In this document: positions 1-7,782 of the stretch, piece by piece
How the letters are laid out: the number at the start of each line of letters is the position of its first letter
Position numbering within the stretch: the first letter of the stretch is position 1
Source of the DNA: Bacillota bacterium
GTDB taxonomy: Bacteria > Bacillota > Clostridia > Oscillospirales > QAMX01
DNA: 10,593 nucleotides
Direction of reading: 5' to 3'
NCBI GenBank assembly: GCA_029778935.1
Contig: JAKPBM010000423.1
Coordinates: 1 to 10,593, forward strand
Made by a program: the position numbers and the translations under genes
The notes under the pieces: model-generated
The model's input: only the letters and a program-made list of their open reading frames with translations
Databases searched by the model: none
What the model was told of the DNA's origin: nothing

Positions 1-38
1 CCCGTTTGTCAGAATTCACAAAGTTTGCAAAATACTGG

Positions 39-66
39 TTGACAAATGGATAAATTGGGGTACAAT
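39..66 (+). promoter_or_regulatory. sigma70-type promoter of nrdDG
   Basis: TTGACA at 39-44 is a perfect -35 element. It is followed by a 16-bp spacer and TACAAT at 61-66 as -10, so transcription should start near 72-75, about 80 nt before the preferred nrdD start. It is the only strong promoter seen upstream of nrdD, and the -10 lies inside the NrdR box. Confidence 0.8.
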
Positions 67-75
67 ATATTGTGC
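60..75. promoter_or_regulatory. NrdR box (operator) over the nrdD -10 element
   Basis: The core CAATATATTG at 63-72 matches all ten central positions of the NrdR box consensus (CwAtATaTwG), and the wider 59-76 sequence is an inverted repeat with 8 of 9 pairs. NrdR is the ATP/dATP-sensing repressor of ribonucleotide reductase genes, and its boxes usually come in pairs. A weaker match, CAAAATACTG at 28-37 (8 of 10 core positions), lies 35 bp upstream, which is not a clean number of helical turns, so pairing is uncertain. The position over the -10 and start site fits repression when dATP is plentiful. Confidence 0.8.
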
Positions 76-152
76 CACAAGAAATGTAAAAATACAAGAT
101 GTTGCGAGAACTTCCTTATTATAGGAACACGACCGGAAAGGATGGAAGCGCT

Positions 153-2246
153 GTGTTTACGAGCGTTCGCAAGAGAAACGGAGAGATTGTGCCGTTCCAC
201 CAGGAAAAAATCACATGGGCGATTTTCAAAGCGGCCAACGCCGTCGGAGGCAACGACTGGGATCTGGCCGAGCGGCTGGGCAGGGAGGCGGCGGAGCTGG
301 CCTATAAGACCTACGGCGGCGACGTGGTCGACGTGGAACAGCTGCAGGACATGGTGGAAAAGACGCTCATTGAAAACGGCCACGCCAAGACGGCCAAGGC
401 CTATATTTTGTACCGGGAAAAGCGCCGCAGCGCCCGGGAAGCCAACGCCTTAATCGGCGCGACCATCAAGATGTTCTCCGAATACCTGGGCGACAAGGAC
501 TGGCAGATTCAGGAAAACGCCAACACCCAAAAGTCTGTCAACGGAATGAACAACTACATCCGGGAAACCTTTACAAAGCAATACTGGCTCCACGAGATTT
601 ACCCGGAGGATGTGCGCAACGCCCACGTAAGCGGCGACCTGCACATGCATGATCTGGGATTCTTCGGCCCCTACTGCGCCGGCTGGGACCTCAGACAGCT
701 TTTGATGCAGGGTTTTGGCGGCGTGCCCGGCAAGGTGGAATCGAAGCCCGCCAAGCACCTTCGGTCGTTTTTAGGCCAGATTGTCAATTCCACCTTTACG
801 ACCCAGGGCGAAACGGCGGGGGCCCAGGCCTGGTCGTCCTTTGACACCTACTGCGCGCCCTTTATCCGCTACGACAACCTCACCTACCAGCAGGTCAAGC
901 AGTGCCTGCAGGAGTTTGTGTTCAACCTGAACGTGCCCACCCGCGTAGGCTTCCAGTGCCCGTTTTCCAACCTGACCTTCGACATCGTCGTGCCGAGAAC
1001 CTTAAAGGACGAGCACGTCATCATCGGCGGCGAAGTGATGCCGGAGACCTACGGCGAGTTCCAGGCGGAGATGGACATGTTCAACAAGGCCTTCTGCGAA
1101 GTCATGATGGAGGGCGACGCCAAGGGCCGCGTGTTCACCTTCCCGATTCCGACCATTAACGTCACCAAGGACTTCGACTGGGACAGCCCCGTCGTCAACG
1201 CCTTTATGGAAATCACCTGCAAGTACGGCATCCCGTACTTCTCCAACTACGTAAACTCCGACCTTTCGCCGGAGGACGCCTTCTCCATGTGCTGCCGCCT
1301 GCGGCTGGACACGAAGGAGCTGAGAAAACGGGGCGGCGGCCTGTTCGGCTCCAACCCGCTGACGGGTTCCATCGGCGTGGTGACGGTGAATCTGCCGCGG
1401 ATTGCCTACCTCTCCCGCTCCGAATCGGAGTTTCGCGGCCGGCTGTGGCGCGTTATGCAGATTGCCAGAACAAGCCTGGAAATCAAGCGCAAAACCATCG
1501 AGGAACAGACGGCCCGGGGCATGTACCCCTATTCCGCCCACTACCTCGCGCCCACCAAAGAGCGCTTCGGCTCCTACTGGTACAACCACTTCAACACGAT
1601 AGGCCTTGTGGGCATGAACGAAGCCTGCCTGAACTTTGCCGGCTGCAAACAGGACATCACCACCGAAGCGGGGCAGGCTTTCGCCAAGCGCACGCTGGAC
1701 TATATGCGGGAAGTCATCCAGCAGATGCAGGAGGAAACGGGCCACTTCTACAACCTGGAAGCGACCCCGGCGGAAGGCGCCAGCTACCGCCTGGCGAAAT
1801 TGGACAAAGAGCGCTACCCCGACATCATCACGTCCGGCGAGGATGTGCCCTACTACACGAACTCGTCCCAGCTGCCTGTGGGCTACACCGACGACATCTT
1901 TGAGACGCTGGATCTGCAGGACGAGCTGCAGTGCAAGTACACCGGCGGCACGGTGCTGCATCTGTACCTGGGCGAGCGCATCCACGACGTGGAAGTGGCG
2001 AAAAAGCTCATCCGCAAAATTTTCGAAACCTACCGGCTGCCGTATATCTCGCTGACACCCACCTTCTCCGTCTGCAACACCCACGGCTATCTGGACGGCG
2101 AACACTTCACCTGCCCTGTGTGCGGCAAAGAGGCGGAGGTATACAGCCGCGTGGTGGGCTACCTGCGCCCGGTGCAAAACTACAACAAGGGCAAGAAGGA
2201 AGAGTACCGCCAGCGGGTGAAGTATACGATTCCGTCCGCAATATAG
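153..2246 (+). CDS. nrdD: anaerobic (class III) ribonucleoside-triphosphate reductase
   Basis: This cytoplasmic glycyl-radical enzyme reduces NTPs to dNTPs without oxygen. I prefer the GTG at 153 (697 aa): it follows AAAGGATGG at a good distance, and the protein then begins MFTSVRKRNGEIVPF, the usual start of an ATP-cone. An in-frame ATG at 99 would add 18 residues but has no ribosome binding site. Numbering from GTG, an ATP-cone allosteric domain covers about residues 1-95. YCAGW (C175) and MCCR (C380/C381) supply the active-site cysteines, and SNPLTGSIGVVTVNLPR is a family motif. C641-x2-H644 and C654-x2-C657 form the likely zinc site, and RVVGYLRPVQN holds the radical glycine G669 (codon 2157-2159). 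A cysteine at the position of E. coli C175 suggests formate as reductant, an inference. Length and motifs are complete. It is followed directly by its activase. Confidence 0.96.
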   Translation: MFTSVRKRNGEIVPFHQEKITWAIFKAANAVGGNDWDLAERLGREAAELAYKTYGGDVVDVEQLQDMVEKTLIENGHAKTAKAYILYREKRRSAREANALIGATIKMFSEYLGDKDWQIQENANTQKSVNGMNNYIRETFTKQYWLHEIYPEDVRNAHVSGDLHMHDLGFFGPYCAGWDLRQLLMQGFGGVPGKVESKPAKHLRSFLGQIVNSTFTTQGETAGAQAWSSFDTYCAPFIRYDNLTYQQVKQCLQEFVFNLNVPTRVGFQCPFSNLTFDIVVPRTLKDEHVIIGGEVMPETYGEFQAEMDMFNKAFCEVMMEGDAKGRVFTFPIPTINVTKDFDWDSPVVNAFMEITCKYGIPYFSNYVNSDLSPEDAFSMCCRLRLDTKELRKRGGGLFGSNPLTGSIGVVTVNLPRIAYLSRSESEFRGRLWRVMQIARTSLEIKRKTIEEQTARGMYPYSAHYLAPTKERFGSYWYNHFNTIGLVGMNEACLNFAGCKQDITTEAGQAFAKRTLDYMREVIQQMQEETGHFYNLEATPAEGASYRLAKLDKERYPDIITSGEDVPYYTNSSQLPVGYTDDIFETLDLQDELQCKYTGGTVLHLYLGERIHDVEVAKKLIRKIFETYRLPYISLTPTFSVCNTHGYLDGEHFTCPVCGKEAEVYSRVVGYLRPVQNYNKGKKEEYRQRVKYTIPSAI

Positions 2247-2255
2247 GAGCAGCTT

Positions 2256-2957
2256 ATGGGGATTGCGGGCCTTGCGAAGTTTTCCACCGTCGATTTTCCC
2301 GGGCGTCTGGCGGCGGTGGTGTTTACGGCGGGGTGCAACTACGACTGTTTTTATTGCCACAACCGCCAGCTGATCCCTTTTTCCGGACAGGAGGAACTTC
2401 CCCTGGCGGAAGTCTGGGCCTTTTTGCAGAAGCGGAAAGGGTTGCTGGACGGCGTGGTTGTTTCCGGCGGGGAGGCCACCTTCTGGCAAGGGCTGTCGGA
2501 GTTTCTGGCAAGGTGTAAAGCCAACGGTTTTGCCACCAAGCTGGACACCAACGGCAGCCGCCCCGAAGTGGTGCGGCGGCTGCTGGCGGAGGGATTGCTG
2601 GACTATGTGGCCGTGGACTACAAGGCCCCGTTTGACAGATACCCTGCCGTATGCGGCTTGGGGGTGGATCCGGAAAAGGTGAAAGAGACGTTCGCGTTGC
2701 TGCTGGCCCAGGACAAGGTGTCCTTTGAAGCGCGGACGACAGTGTTTCCGACGCTTTCCGAACAGGAATTGGTGCGGATGGCGCAGGAAGCGCCCGTGTT
2801 TCCCCGGTATGTGCTCAACGGCTACCGCAAGCCGGAGCTGTTTTGCGAAAAAGACCGGGAGCAAATCGAGCAAAAGCCCTATTCCCGGCAGGAACTGGAG
2901 CGTTTCGTCCGCCTGCTGCTGCCGTACCAGCCAAACTGCGCGCTGGGGACGGTGTAG
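2256..2957 (+). CDS. nrdG: anaerobic ribonucleotide reductase activating protein (radical SAM)
   Basis: This protein uses a [4Fe-4S] cluster and S-adenosylmethionine to generate the glycyl radical on NrdD. The cluster motif C27-x3-C31-x2-C34 (CNYDCFYC) is intact, followed by the SAM-binding SGGEATFWQ segment (70-78, the GGE motif) and DTNGSRPE (97-104). At 233 aa it matches the longer NrdG subgroup found in many anaerobes rather than the roughly 155-aa E. coli form. Its N-terminal KFSTVDFPGRL is also seen in pyruvate formate-lyase-activating-type enzymes, so the assignment rests on context as well. The start is well supported: AGGAGC (2245-2250) overlaps the nrdD stop codon, and only 9 nt separate the genes, indicating co-transcription and probably translational coupling. 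A terminator follows about 90 nt downstream. Confidence 0.93.
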   Translation: MGIAGLAKFSTVDFPGRLAAVVFTAGCNYDCFYCHNRQLIPFSGQEELPLAEVWAFLQKRKGLLDGVVVSGGEATFWQGLSEFLARCKANGFATKLDTNGSRPEVVRRLLAEGLLDYVAVDYKAPFDRYPAVCGLGVDPEKVKETFALLLAQDKVSFEARTTVFPTLSEQELVRMAQEAPVFPRYVLNGYRKPELFCEKDREQIEQKPYSRQELERFVRLLLPYQPNCALGTV

Positions 2958-3044
2958 ATTTTCGGACGGCAAGGCTGCCCAGACTAATAGCCGTTTTATC
3001 AAACCAAGGCAGGACCGGTGCTGGAAAACCCTCCACACCGTCTG

Positions 3045-3080
3045 AAAAAAACACCCCGGAGAGTTCCGGGGTGTTTTTTT
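3045..3080 (+). terminator. rho-independent terminator after nrdDG
   Basis: A perfect 10-bp stem, ACACCCCGGA (3051-3060) with TCCGGGGTGT (3065-3074), has a 4-nt loop and a T run to 3080. An A run at 3045-3050 precedes it, so the same hairpin could also stop transcription arriving from the convergent minus-strand ABC operon. Confidence 0.93.
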
Positions 3081-3525
3081 ATGCTAGTTACGGAATTTTG
3101 CCCGTGTGGGGCGGGGGAGATAAGCCGCGGTGGGGCCTAAATGGCCCGATGGCCCCTCGCGGGCGGGGGGCAGTCTGCACGGACGGAGGCAGCCGTGGCG
3201 TTGCGATGAACCGGCAGCGCCTGACAAAATGGACTGCGGCATATGGCCGGCCATCCGGTCCCATTTAACGCGCTTTTCCGCCGGGCTGACCAGAACGGCG
3301 GCTATGTAAGGGCAATTGCCGGCAACGGAACATGCAAAGCGCTTTGCCGCCGGGATGCCCCGGACGGCGGCTATGTAAAAGCAAGCCAAAGCCGTCCGCA
3401 TGATTAGGGGTTAAATCTTGGAAAGGGGTCAAGCCAAAACCCACTTTTCCAAATTCCGCCGGACAAAACTTGTTGAGATTGAACTTCCCCTGCCTGATCC
3501 GCCCAGTCAGGGCAACTCCACGGGC
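3081..3525. other. convergent intergenic region without a convincing gene
   Basis: About 445 bp lie between the nrdDG terminator and the stop codon of the minus-strand ATPase gene. It is GC-rich with several small inverted repeats, for example GGGGCC 3132-3137 with GGCCCC 3151-3156, and the 45-bp direct repeats listed separately. A weak stem can be drawn at 3420-3451 (GGAAA with TTTCC at the ends) but it has no T run. No open frame here has a believable start or recognisable protein. The ABC operon has no clear terminator of its own between 3525 and the bidirectional hairpin at 3045-3080. Confidence 0.6.
3271..3384. repeat. pair of 45-bp imperfect direct repeats, 69-bp period
   Basis: Bases 3271-3315 and 3340-3384 align without gaps with 7 mismatches in 45 (38 identical). 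Both contain CCGCCGGG and end in ACGGCGGCTATGTAA. Within each unit the CCGCC and GGCGG arms can pair; in the second unit the hairpin extends inward through CCGGG with CCCGG. The palindromic, GC-rich character in a convergent intergenic gap resembles dispersed extragenic palindromic repeats, but only a genome-wide search would show whether more copies exist. Confidence 0.75.
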
Positions 3526-4206
3526 CTACGCCTCCGGCTGTTTTTCCCGGATAAACCCGTCGCGCATTTCAAAGACGACGTCCGCCTGAGCGGCGATGGA
3601 CAAATCGTGTGTCACGACAATGACGCACCGATTCTGCTCGTGGGCCAGGGTTTTGAGCAGGGAAACGACGATTTTGCCGTTTTCTTCATCCAAATTGCCC
3701 GTCGGTTCGTCCGCCAGCAGCACTTCCGAGCCGGACGCCAGCGCCCGGGCGATGGCCACCCGCTGCTGTTCGCCGCCGGAGAGCATGGAGGGCAGGCGCT
3801 TATAGAACCGTTCGTCGAGACCCACCATGGCCAGGGCCTGTTTCGCCGCTTCCCGGGCCTGCTTTTTGGGCGTTTTTCGCACATATAGCGGAAACATGAC
3901 GTTTTCCAGCGCGGTCATGAGCGGGAACAGGTTGTAGCTCTGGTAGATGACGGAAACGTGGTGCAGGCGGTAGTCGTAGACGTTGAGGTTTTTCAGGTTC
4001 GTCCCTTCAAAGGCCACTTCGCCGTCCGCCGGTTTGTCCAGCCCGGCCAATAGGGACACCAGCGTGGTTTTGCCGCTGCCGCTTTTGCCGATGATGGCGT
4101 AAAACTTGCCCCGCTCAAACTGGGCCGTGGCTTCCTGTACGGCGCGGACGGTCTGGGCCTTGTTTTTGTATTGGAAATTGACGTTTTCCAGCGTAAGGCA
4201 TGCCAT
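3526..4206 (-). CDS. ABC transporter ATP-binding protein (MacB/LolD/FtsE-type)
   Basis: This 226-aa protein is a single complete nucleotide-binding domain that would power the two permeases upstream of it in the operon. All motifs are present: Walker [10 protein letters not shown] (40-48), Q-loop Q89 in YQSYNLFP, signature LSGGEQQR (142-149), Walker B LLADE (163-167) followed by PTGNLD with the D-loop, and the H-loop H200 in VVTHD. The YNLFP and [10 protein letters not shown] segments are typical of the family that works with FtsX/MacB-fold permeases, which transmit ATP-driven movement across the membrane rather than forming a classical substrate channel. The start is firm: AAGGAGGAG (4212-4220) runs into the TAA of the preceding permease gene, leaving a 2-nt gap before ATG, so translation is probably coupled. 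Substrate is unknown. Confidence 0.94.
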   Translation of the reverse strand: MACLTLENVNFQYKNKAQTVRAVQEATAQFERGKFYAIIGKSGSGKTTLVSLLAGLDKPADGEVAFEGTNLKNLNVYDYRLHHVSVIYQSYNLFPLMTALENVMFPLYVRKTPKKQAREAAKQALAMVGLDERFYKRLPSMLSGGEQQRVAIARALASGSEVLLADEPTGNLDEENGKIVVSLLKTLAHEQNRCVIVVTHDLSIAAQADVVFEMRDGFIREKQPEA

Positions 4207-4208
4207 AT

Positions 4209-5375
4209 TTACTCCTCCTTTGGCGTCATCAGGCTGACCCGAAGCAACAGATATACGGACACAAATGTTCCCAGAGAGAAACAGAGCGCAAGCAGGATGA
4301 TGGACAAAACCGACGGGGGTGTCTGCCAGAGGGGCATGGAAGCAAACGCGCCGGCCGCCACCCCCAGCACGCAGAACAGCAACTGTTCCGTCACCGTCAG
4401 CCGCAGCACAATGCCGGGGCGCACACCCAGACAGCGCAAAAGGAAGAACTCTTTCCGGCGGTTTCGGGCGAACACGAACCCCGTCAAGAACCCGACCCCC
4501 AGCGCCAGCACGGAAAACAGCGGCGCCAGAATTTCCATCAGGCGGATGGTGCGCTGGGTTGAAAGCAGGGAGTTTCTGTACTGCTCGTCGTGGATGACGA
4601 GCGCTTTCTTGCTGCTGTGCTGGTCGGCGGTGACGTCGATTTCGGAAAAGTATGGGGACGCGGCTTCCTTAAACTCGGCCAGTTTCCGGTTGTCGGCCAG
4701 AGTAAAGCGGATGATTTCCGTATAACGGGTGTAGTAGGCCGCATCCCCGATTTCCTGCGCCATCTCGCAGATGGTTCCCCAGGGGACGAGAAAGTCTTTC
4801 TTGTCCGATACGAACGTGCCCACGATGCGGAAACTCTCCGTGACCCGTTTGGAACCTTCCGTATTGTCATACACGGTCAGGGTAATTTTGCCGCCCAGTT
4901 TAAATTCGGATGAGTAAAGCCAGGTTTGGTTGACCCACAGGATGCGGTCCCGCCCTTTGAGCATGTGCTCGCCGTAGGGCTGCATGGAGCTGACGGAACG
5001 CTCGCTTCCCATGAGAAACGCTTCGCTTGCGTCAAAGGCGTTGACGCCGACCAGGTGCTGCTCCTCTCCGTCCAGCTGGAAGTACAAGGTCTTGCGGAGC
5101 CGCACATTTTTGGCATACTCTGCCAGGGGCTGCCCTGGCTCGGTAAACAGGTAGGCGTAGTTGTAGGTGATGGGGCGGCCGGTATTGCCGTGCAGGTCCG
5201 TCACTTCGCAGATGATGGGGAGCTTGTAGAAGCCTTCCAGCTGCTGCCGCTGGTGCTCGGTCACGCCCACAAGCCACGACAGCAGCATGACCAGCACAAA
5301 GGGCACGGCCAGAAGCGCTATTACGGGGGCGAAATTGCGCAGGATGCGCTTGCCGGTGTATGTAACCCAAATCAT
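4209..5375 (-). CDS. FtsX/MacB-like ABC permease, smaller subunit
   Basis: The 388-aa protein has one N-terminal membrane segment (about 15-37), an extracytoplasmic domain (about 38-275) and three C-terminal segments (about 279-303, 325-348, 355-379), the four-helix MacB/FtsX layout. After the second helix lies ARNRRKEFFLLRCLGVRPG (303-321), the charged cytoplasmic segment typical of FtsX-fold permeases. Its ectodomain is about half the size of that of the large permease, so the two probably make an unequal heterodimer on an ATPase dimer. The ribosome binding site AAGGGAG (5383-5389) overlaps the end of the upstream gene, whose TGA lies 4 nt before this ATG. The last codons (Lys-Glu-Glu) also form the ribosome binding site of the ATPase gene. 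No substrate-identifying motif is visible. Confidence 0.88.
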   Translation of the reverse strand: MIWVTYTGKRILRNFAPVIALLAVPFVLVMLLSWLVGVTEHQRQQLEGFYKLPIICEVTDLHGNTGRPITYNYAYLFTEPGQPLAEYAKNVRLRKTLYFQLDGEEQHLVGVNAFDASEAFLMGSERSVSSMQPYGEHMLKGRDRILWVNQTWLYSSEFKLGGKITLTVYDNTEGSKRVTESFRIVGTFVSDKKDFLVPWGTICEMAQEIGDAAYYTRYTEIIRFTLADNRKLAEFKEAASPYFSEIDVTADQHSSKKALVIHDEQYRNSLLSTQRTIRLMEILAPLFSVLALGVGFLTGFVFARNRRKEFFLLRCLGVRPGIVLRLTVTEQLLFCVLGVAAGAFASMPLWQTPPSVLSIILLALCFSLGTFVSVYLLLRVSLMTPKEE

Positions 5376-5379
5376 GCCA

Positions 5380-7476
5380 TCACTCCCTTCTTCTGAGCAG
5401 TTTCCGCGGCTTGCCGAAGGCCATCAGGCCAAACCGTGCTGTCAGAATTAAAATGTACACTACCGCCTGGGCCAGGATGATTATCCAGAGTACCGTCTGG
5501 GGCAGGGACACGTTGAGCATCCCGGCAAACAGCTCGGCGGCGGTAACTTCTGAGTTCGCCATAATCCCGACGCTGTATGTGTCCGAGAAATCCCGGCCGG
5601 CCAAAAGGTTACCCAGCACAGCCCGGGTAAACCCGCCGAAGAAGGCCGTCGCCAGAAGGCCGCTTAAGACCAGGGCCGGAAGCAACAGCGCAAGCCAACC
5701 GGCGACCATGCCCGCCGCCGCGCGGCCGCGCTTGACCCCGGCGGTGAGCATCAGGCCCATCTCGTGCCGCTCCCTCCGGGTGAGAATCACAAGCACCGCC
5801 AGCAGCACCGCCCAGACGGCCGCCGAGAGCATGGCAAACATGTTGGCGGAAGCCCGCAGCCGGGCAATCGGCTGCAGTAATGCCGAAAATCCCTGGTCGT
5901 GATACAGCAGATATTTAGAAAGCCCGGCCTTTTCCGCCTCTTTTTGGAACGCCTTCAGCTTTTCGGGCTGGATAATGGCGGTAAACTGATCGGGATAGAG
6001 GATGGAGGATTGGAGCAAGCTGTTGTATCTGGCTCTGTTGACCAGTTTTTCCCGCGGGTCGATGATGGGAGAACCGTTTTCGTCCAGTTGCACCGGGAAG
6101 TCAAAGATGGCCTCCACCGAAGGGGGATAAGGCTTGTTCCTATCCGGTTCTGTGATCAGGCGGGAGGGGATTATGACCGTGTTGACAGACAGCCCGTATG
6201 CCGAGTATCCGAAGGGCTCGTCGGGGCCGGAAAAGATGCCTACAATGTTGGGCATGACAAAACCGCGCAAATCTTTGTCGTTGGTAGAACCTATGGAGTC
6301 GTCGTAGGTTTTCAAATTAAACTCCAATTGGGGCTCATACAAATACAGTGGCAGCGTATCTCCAACAGAAAGGTTGTTGTAGGCGGCCAGCTTTTCGCTG
6401 ATCAGGCAGGCCTGCACTTCTCCCGCCAGTTCGTCTTCCGTAAACCCTCTCCCTTGGACAATCCAGGCCTTTTTCTGGTTGAAGTAGGGAAGGCTTTGTA
6501 TATTGTCCGTCGTCAGAACGTACAGGGAATGGGCGTTTGTCTCCAGATATTTAATACGGTAATCGGCCCAGTTTGGGTTCTCCACCCAGAAAGTATCCAT
6601 GTCCGAATTTAACGGCGCCCGTATGCCGTAAAGAGTATTATCGTGGAAGGTCCAAATGGAATATTTCTCCCCGTTGTATGTAATTTCTTTTTCTTCAGGA
6701 TCAGGGTAGATTTTAACATTGCCGCTCAATGCAACCCGGGGAAAGACGTGGTGTGTCATGGCCTGAAGTACATATTCGCCCGGATGCAGACCGTGCATCT
6801 CCGTCCTCACTTTTACGAAATAGCCGGACACGACATATCTTCTGCCCGGTGTAAAGGGGACGTTGCCGTTTTTATCATAGTATCCCCCGATGAAAGATAT
6901 GGTTTTCTGATTATAATCCGGGTGAAGGACAATGGCTTCGTCCACCGTAAATTCGACCTTGTATTGAAGATCGGATATATTCGCCGACCCGCACATTTGC
7001 ATAACTTCTTCCATCGTTAAGTACGTGACGTTCTGGCATGTGACGGCCAGCAGCACCGCCTGCGAGTAAGGCAAGTTGTCCCATCGGATAAGATGATGCG
7101 AAAGCACGGGCCAGACAGAAGGGCACACGCCGCGGAAGATTTCCCGGTTGTCCGGCACCGCGTTTTCCGAGGTTTCCACCAGGTTGTACAAGGCCAGCAT
7201 TTTCTGGAGCAGGACCGGTTTTTTCCGGCGGTATTGATCTAACAAACTCAGATTGCCCCGGAACTCTTCTTCCAAGTCGATGGAGCTGTTAAACGGCTCA
7301 CCGGGCTGAAGGATGGCGATGGCGGTAAACTGTTTTTCGGTTTCTTTGATGTTTTGCTCCACATGGATGCGGTACGCCGCCGAAATGGAGACAAACAGGC
7401 TGGATACGGCAAAGAGAAGGAGCATGAGCGTGCTCAAAACGGGCGTGCGCAGTCGTTTTTTGATGCTGTACGGCAT
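5380..7476 (-). CDS. large FtsX/MacB-like ABC permease (copy A)
   Basis: First gene of the minus-strand operon, 698 aa. One membrane segment near the N terminus (about 12-34) is followed by a very large extracytoplasmic region of about 500 residues and three C-terminal segments (about 546-566, 588-612, 661-684). The stretch LTRRERHEMGLMLTAGVKRG (565-584) is the FtsX-fold cytoplasmic coupling segment. The region around 340-375 (GRGFTEDELAGE, ISEKLA, SVGDTL) reads like the membrane-proximal MacB core domain, split from its usual neighbours by extra ectodomain sequence. The ATG has TGGAGGG at 7483-7489, 6 nt upstream. It is clearly paralogous to copy B at the right end of the window. MacB proteins act in export, or in mechanical transfer of lipoproteins or peptides; no adaptor or outer-membrane partner is present here, and I cannot assign a cargo. 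Confidence 0.88.
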   Translation of the reverse strand: MPYSIKKRLRTPVLSTLMLLLFAVSSLFVSISAAYRIHVEQNIKETEKQFTAIAILQPGEPFNSSIDLEEEFRGNLSLLDQYRRKKPVLLQKMLALYNLVETSENAVPDNREIFRGVCPSVWPVLSHHLIRWDNLPYSQAVLLAVTCQNVTYLTMEEVMQMCGSANISDLQYKVEFTVDEAIVLHPDYNQKTISFIGGYYDKNGNVPFTPGRRYVVSGYFVKVRTEMHGLHPGEYVLQAMTHHVFPRVALSGNVKIYPDPEEKEITYNGEKYSIWTFHDNTLYGIRAPLNSDMDTFWVENPNWADYRIKYLETNAHSLYVLTTDNIQSLPYFNQKKAWIVQGRGFTEDELAGEVQACLISEKLAAYNNLSVGDTLPLYLYEPQLEFNLKTYDDSIGSTNDKDLRGFVMPNIVGIFSGPDEPFGYSAYGLSVNTVIIPSRLITEPDRNKPYPPSVEAIFDFPVQLDENGSPIIDPREKLVNRARYNSLLQSSILYPDQFTAIIQPEKLKAFQKEAEKAGLSKYLLYHDQGFSALLQPIARLRASANMFAMLSAAVWAVLLAVLVILTRRERHEMGLMLTAGVKRGRAAAGMVAGWLALLLPALVLSGLLATAFFGGFTRAVLGNLLAGRDFSDTYSVGIMANSEVTAAELFAGMLNVSLPQTVLWIIILAQAVVYILILTARFGLMAFGKPRKLLRRRE

Positions 7477-7590
7477 GGGAAACCCTCCAAGATAGAATGT
7501 GGATTTTGGCGGTTAGCGGCTACCATAAGGAGGCATATGTTAAGCTTGCTTTATGTGAATTTTAACAGTTTTAACCTTCTAGATTCTTTA

Positions 7591-7624
7591 TTATACGTAT
7601 AAATTGCCTTAAGAATGTTGTGAA
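7591..7624 (-). promoter_or_regulatory. candidate promoter with palindromic operator for the ABC operon
   Basis: On the minus strand TTCACA (7624-7619) and TATACG (7601-7596) are separated by 17 bp, a moderate sigma70-type match. TATAAT at 7595-7590 is a better -10 but lacks a -35 at the right distance. The 12-bp perfect palindrome TTATACGTATAA at 7591-7602 overlaps the -10 and could be an operator. This AT-rich stretch lies about 115 bp upstream of the large permease start and directly after terminator 7667-7694, so a promoter is expected here; the exact elements are uncertain. Confidence 0.45.
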
Positions 7625-7666
7625 AAATGTCGAATTTTGTAGGTAATGATGTAGTTAAAAGGATAT

Positions 7667-7694
7667 AAAAAAGGAACGCATTTCGCGTTCCTTT
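7667..7694 (-). terminator. terminator T1 of decayed small-gene unit 1
   Basis: AAAGGAACGC (7670-7679) pairs perfectly with GCGTTCCTTT (7685-7694) around a 5-nt loop. Read on the minus strand the stem is followed by a run of T from the plus-strand A tract at 7667-7672. It insulates the ABC operon promoter from transcription coming from the right. Confidence 0.88.
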
Positions 7695-7782
7695 GATCAT
7701 GGTATCATTGTTCCAAGAATGCATGCCAAGCGGACGGTTCGTTTTTTACATGTCAAAGGATATAGAGGGGTAAACAATTATT

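Noticed and set aside
5..46. Inverted arms TTTGTCA (5-11) and TGACAAA (40-46) upstream of nrdD
   Set aside because: The arms are short, 28 bp apart, and one is largely the -35 element. It is probably chance.
1002..3038. 678-aa open frame on the minus strand opposite nrdD and nrdG
   Set aside because: It is antisense to two unmistakable genes and is kept open by their GC-rich codon use. It has no recognisable motifs and no credible start.
3084..3401. 105-aa minus-strand frame with an internal amino-acid repeat
   Set aside because: The repeat is just the 45-bp DNA repeats read in one frame. There is no ribosome binding site at the ATG, the composition is non-protein-like, and it overlaps the terminator region.
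3420..3451. Possible terminator for the minus-strand ABC operon
   Set aside because: The stem is imperfect and no T run follows on the minus strand.
3418..3888. 156-aa plus-strand frame, and similar plus-strand frames across 4171-7020
   Set aside because: They are shadows of the minus-strand ATPase and permease genes, which carry clear motifs and ribosome binding sites.
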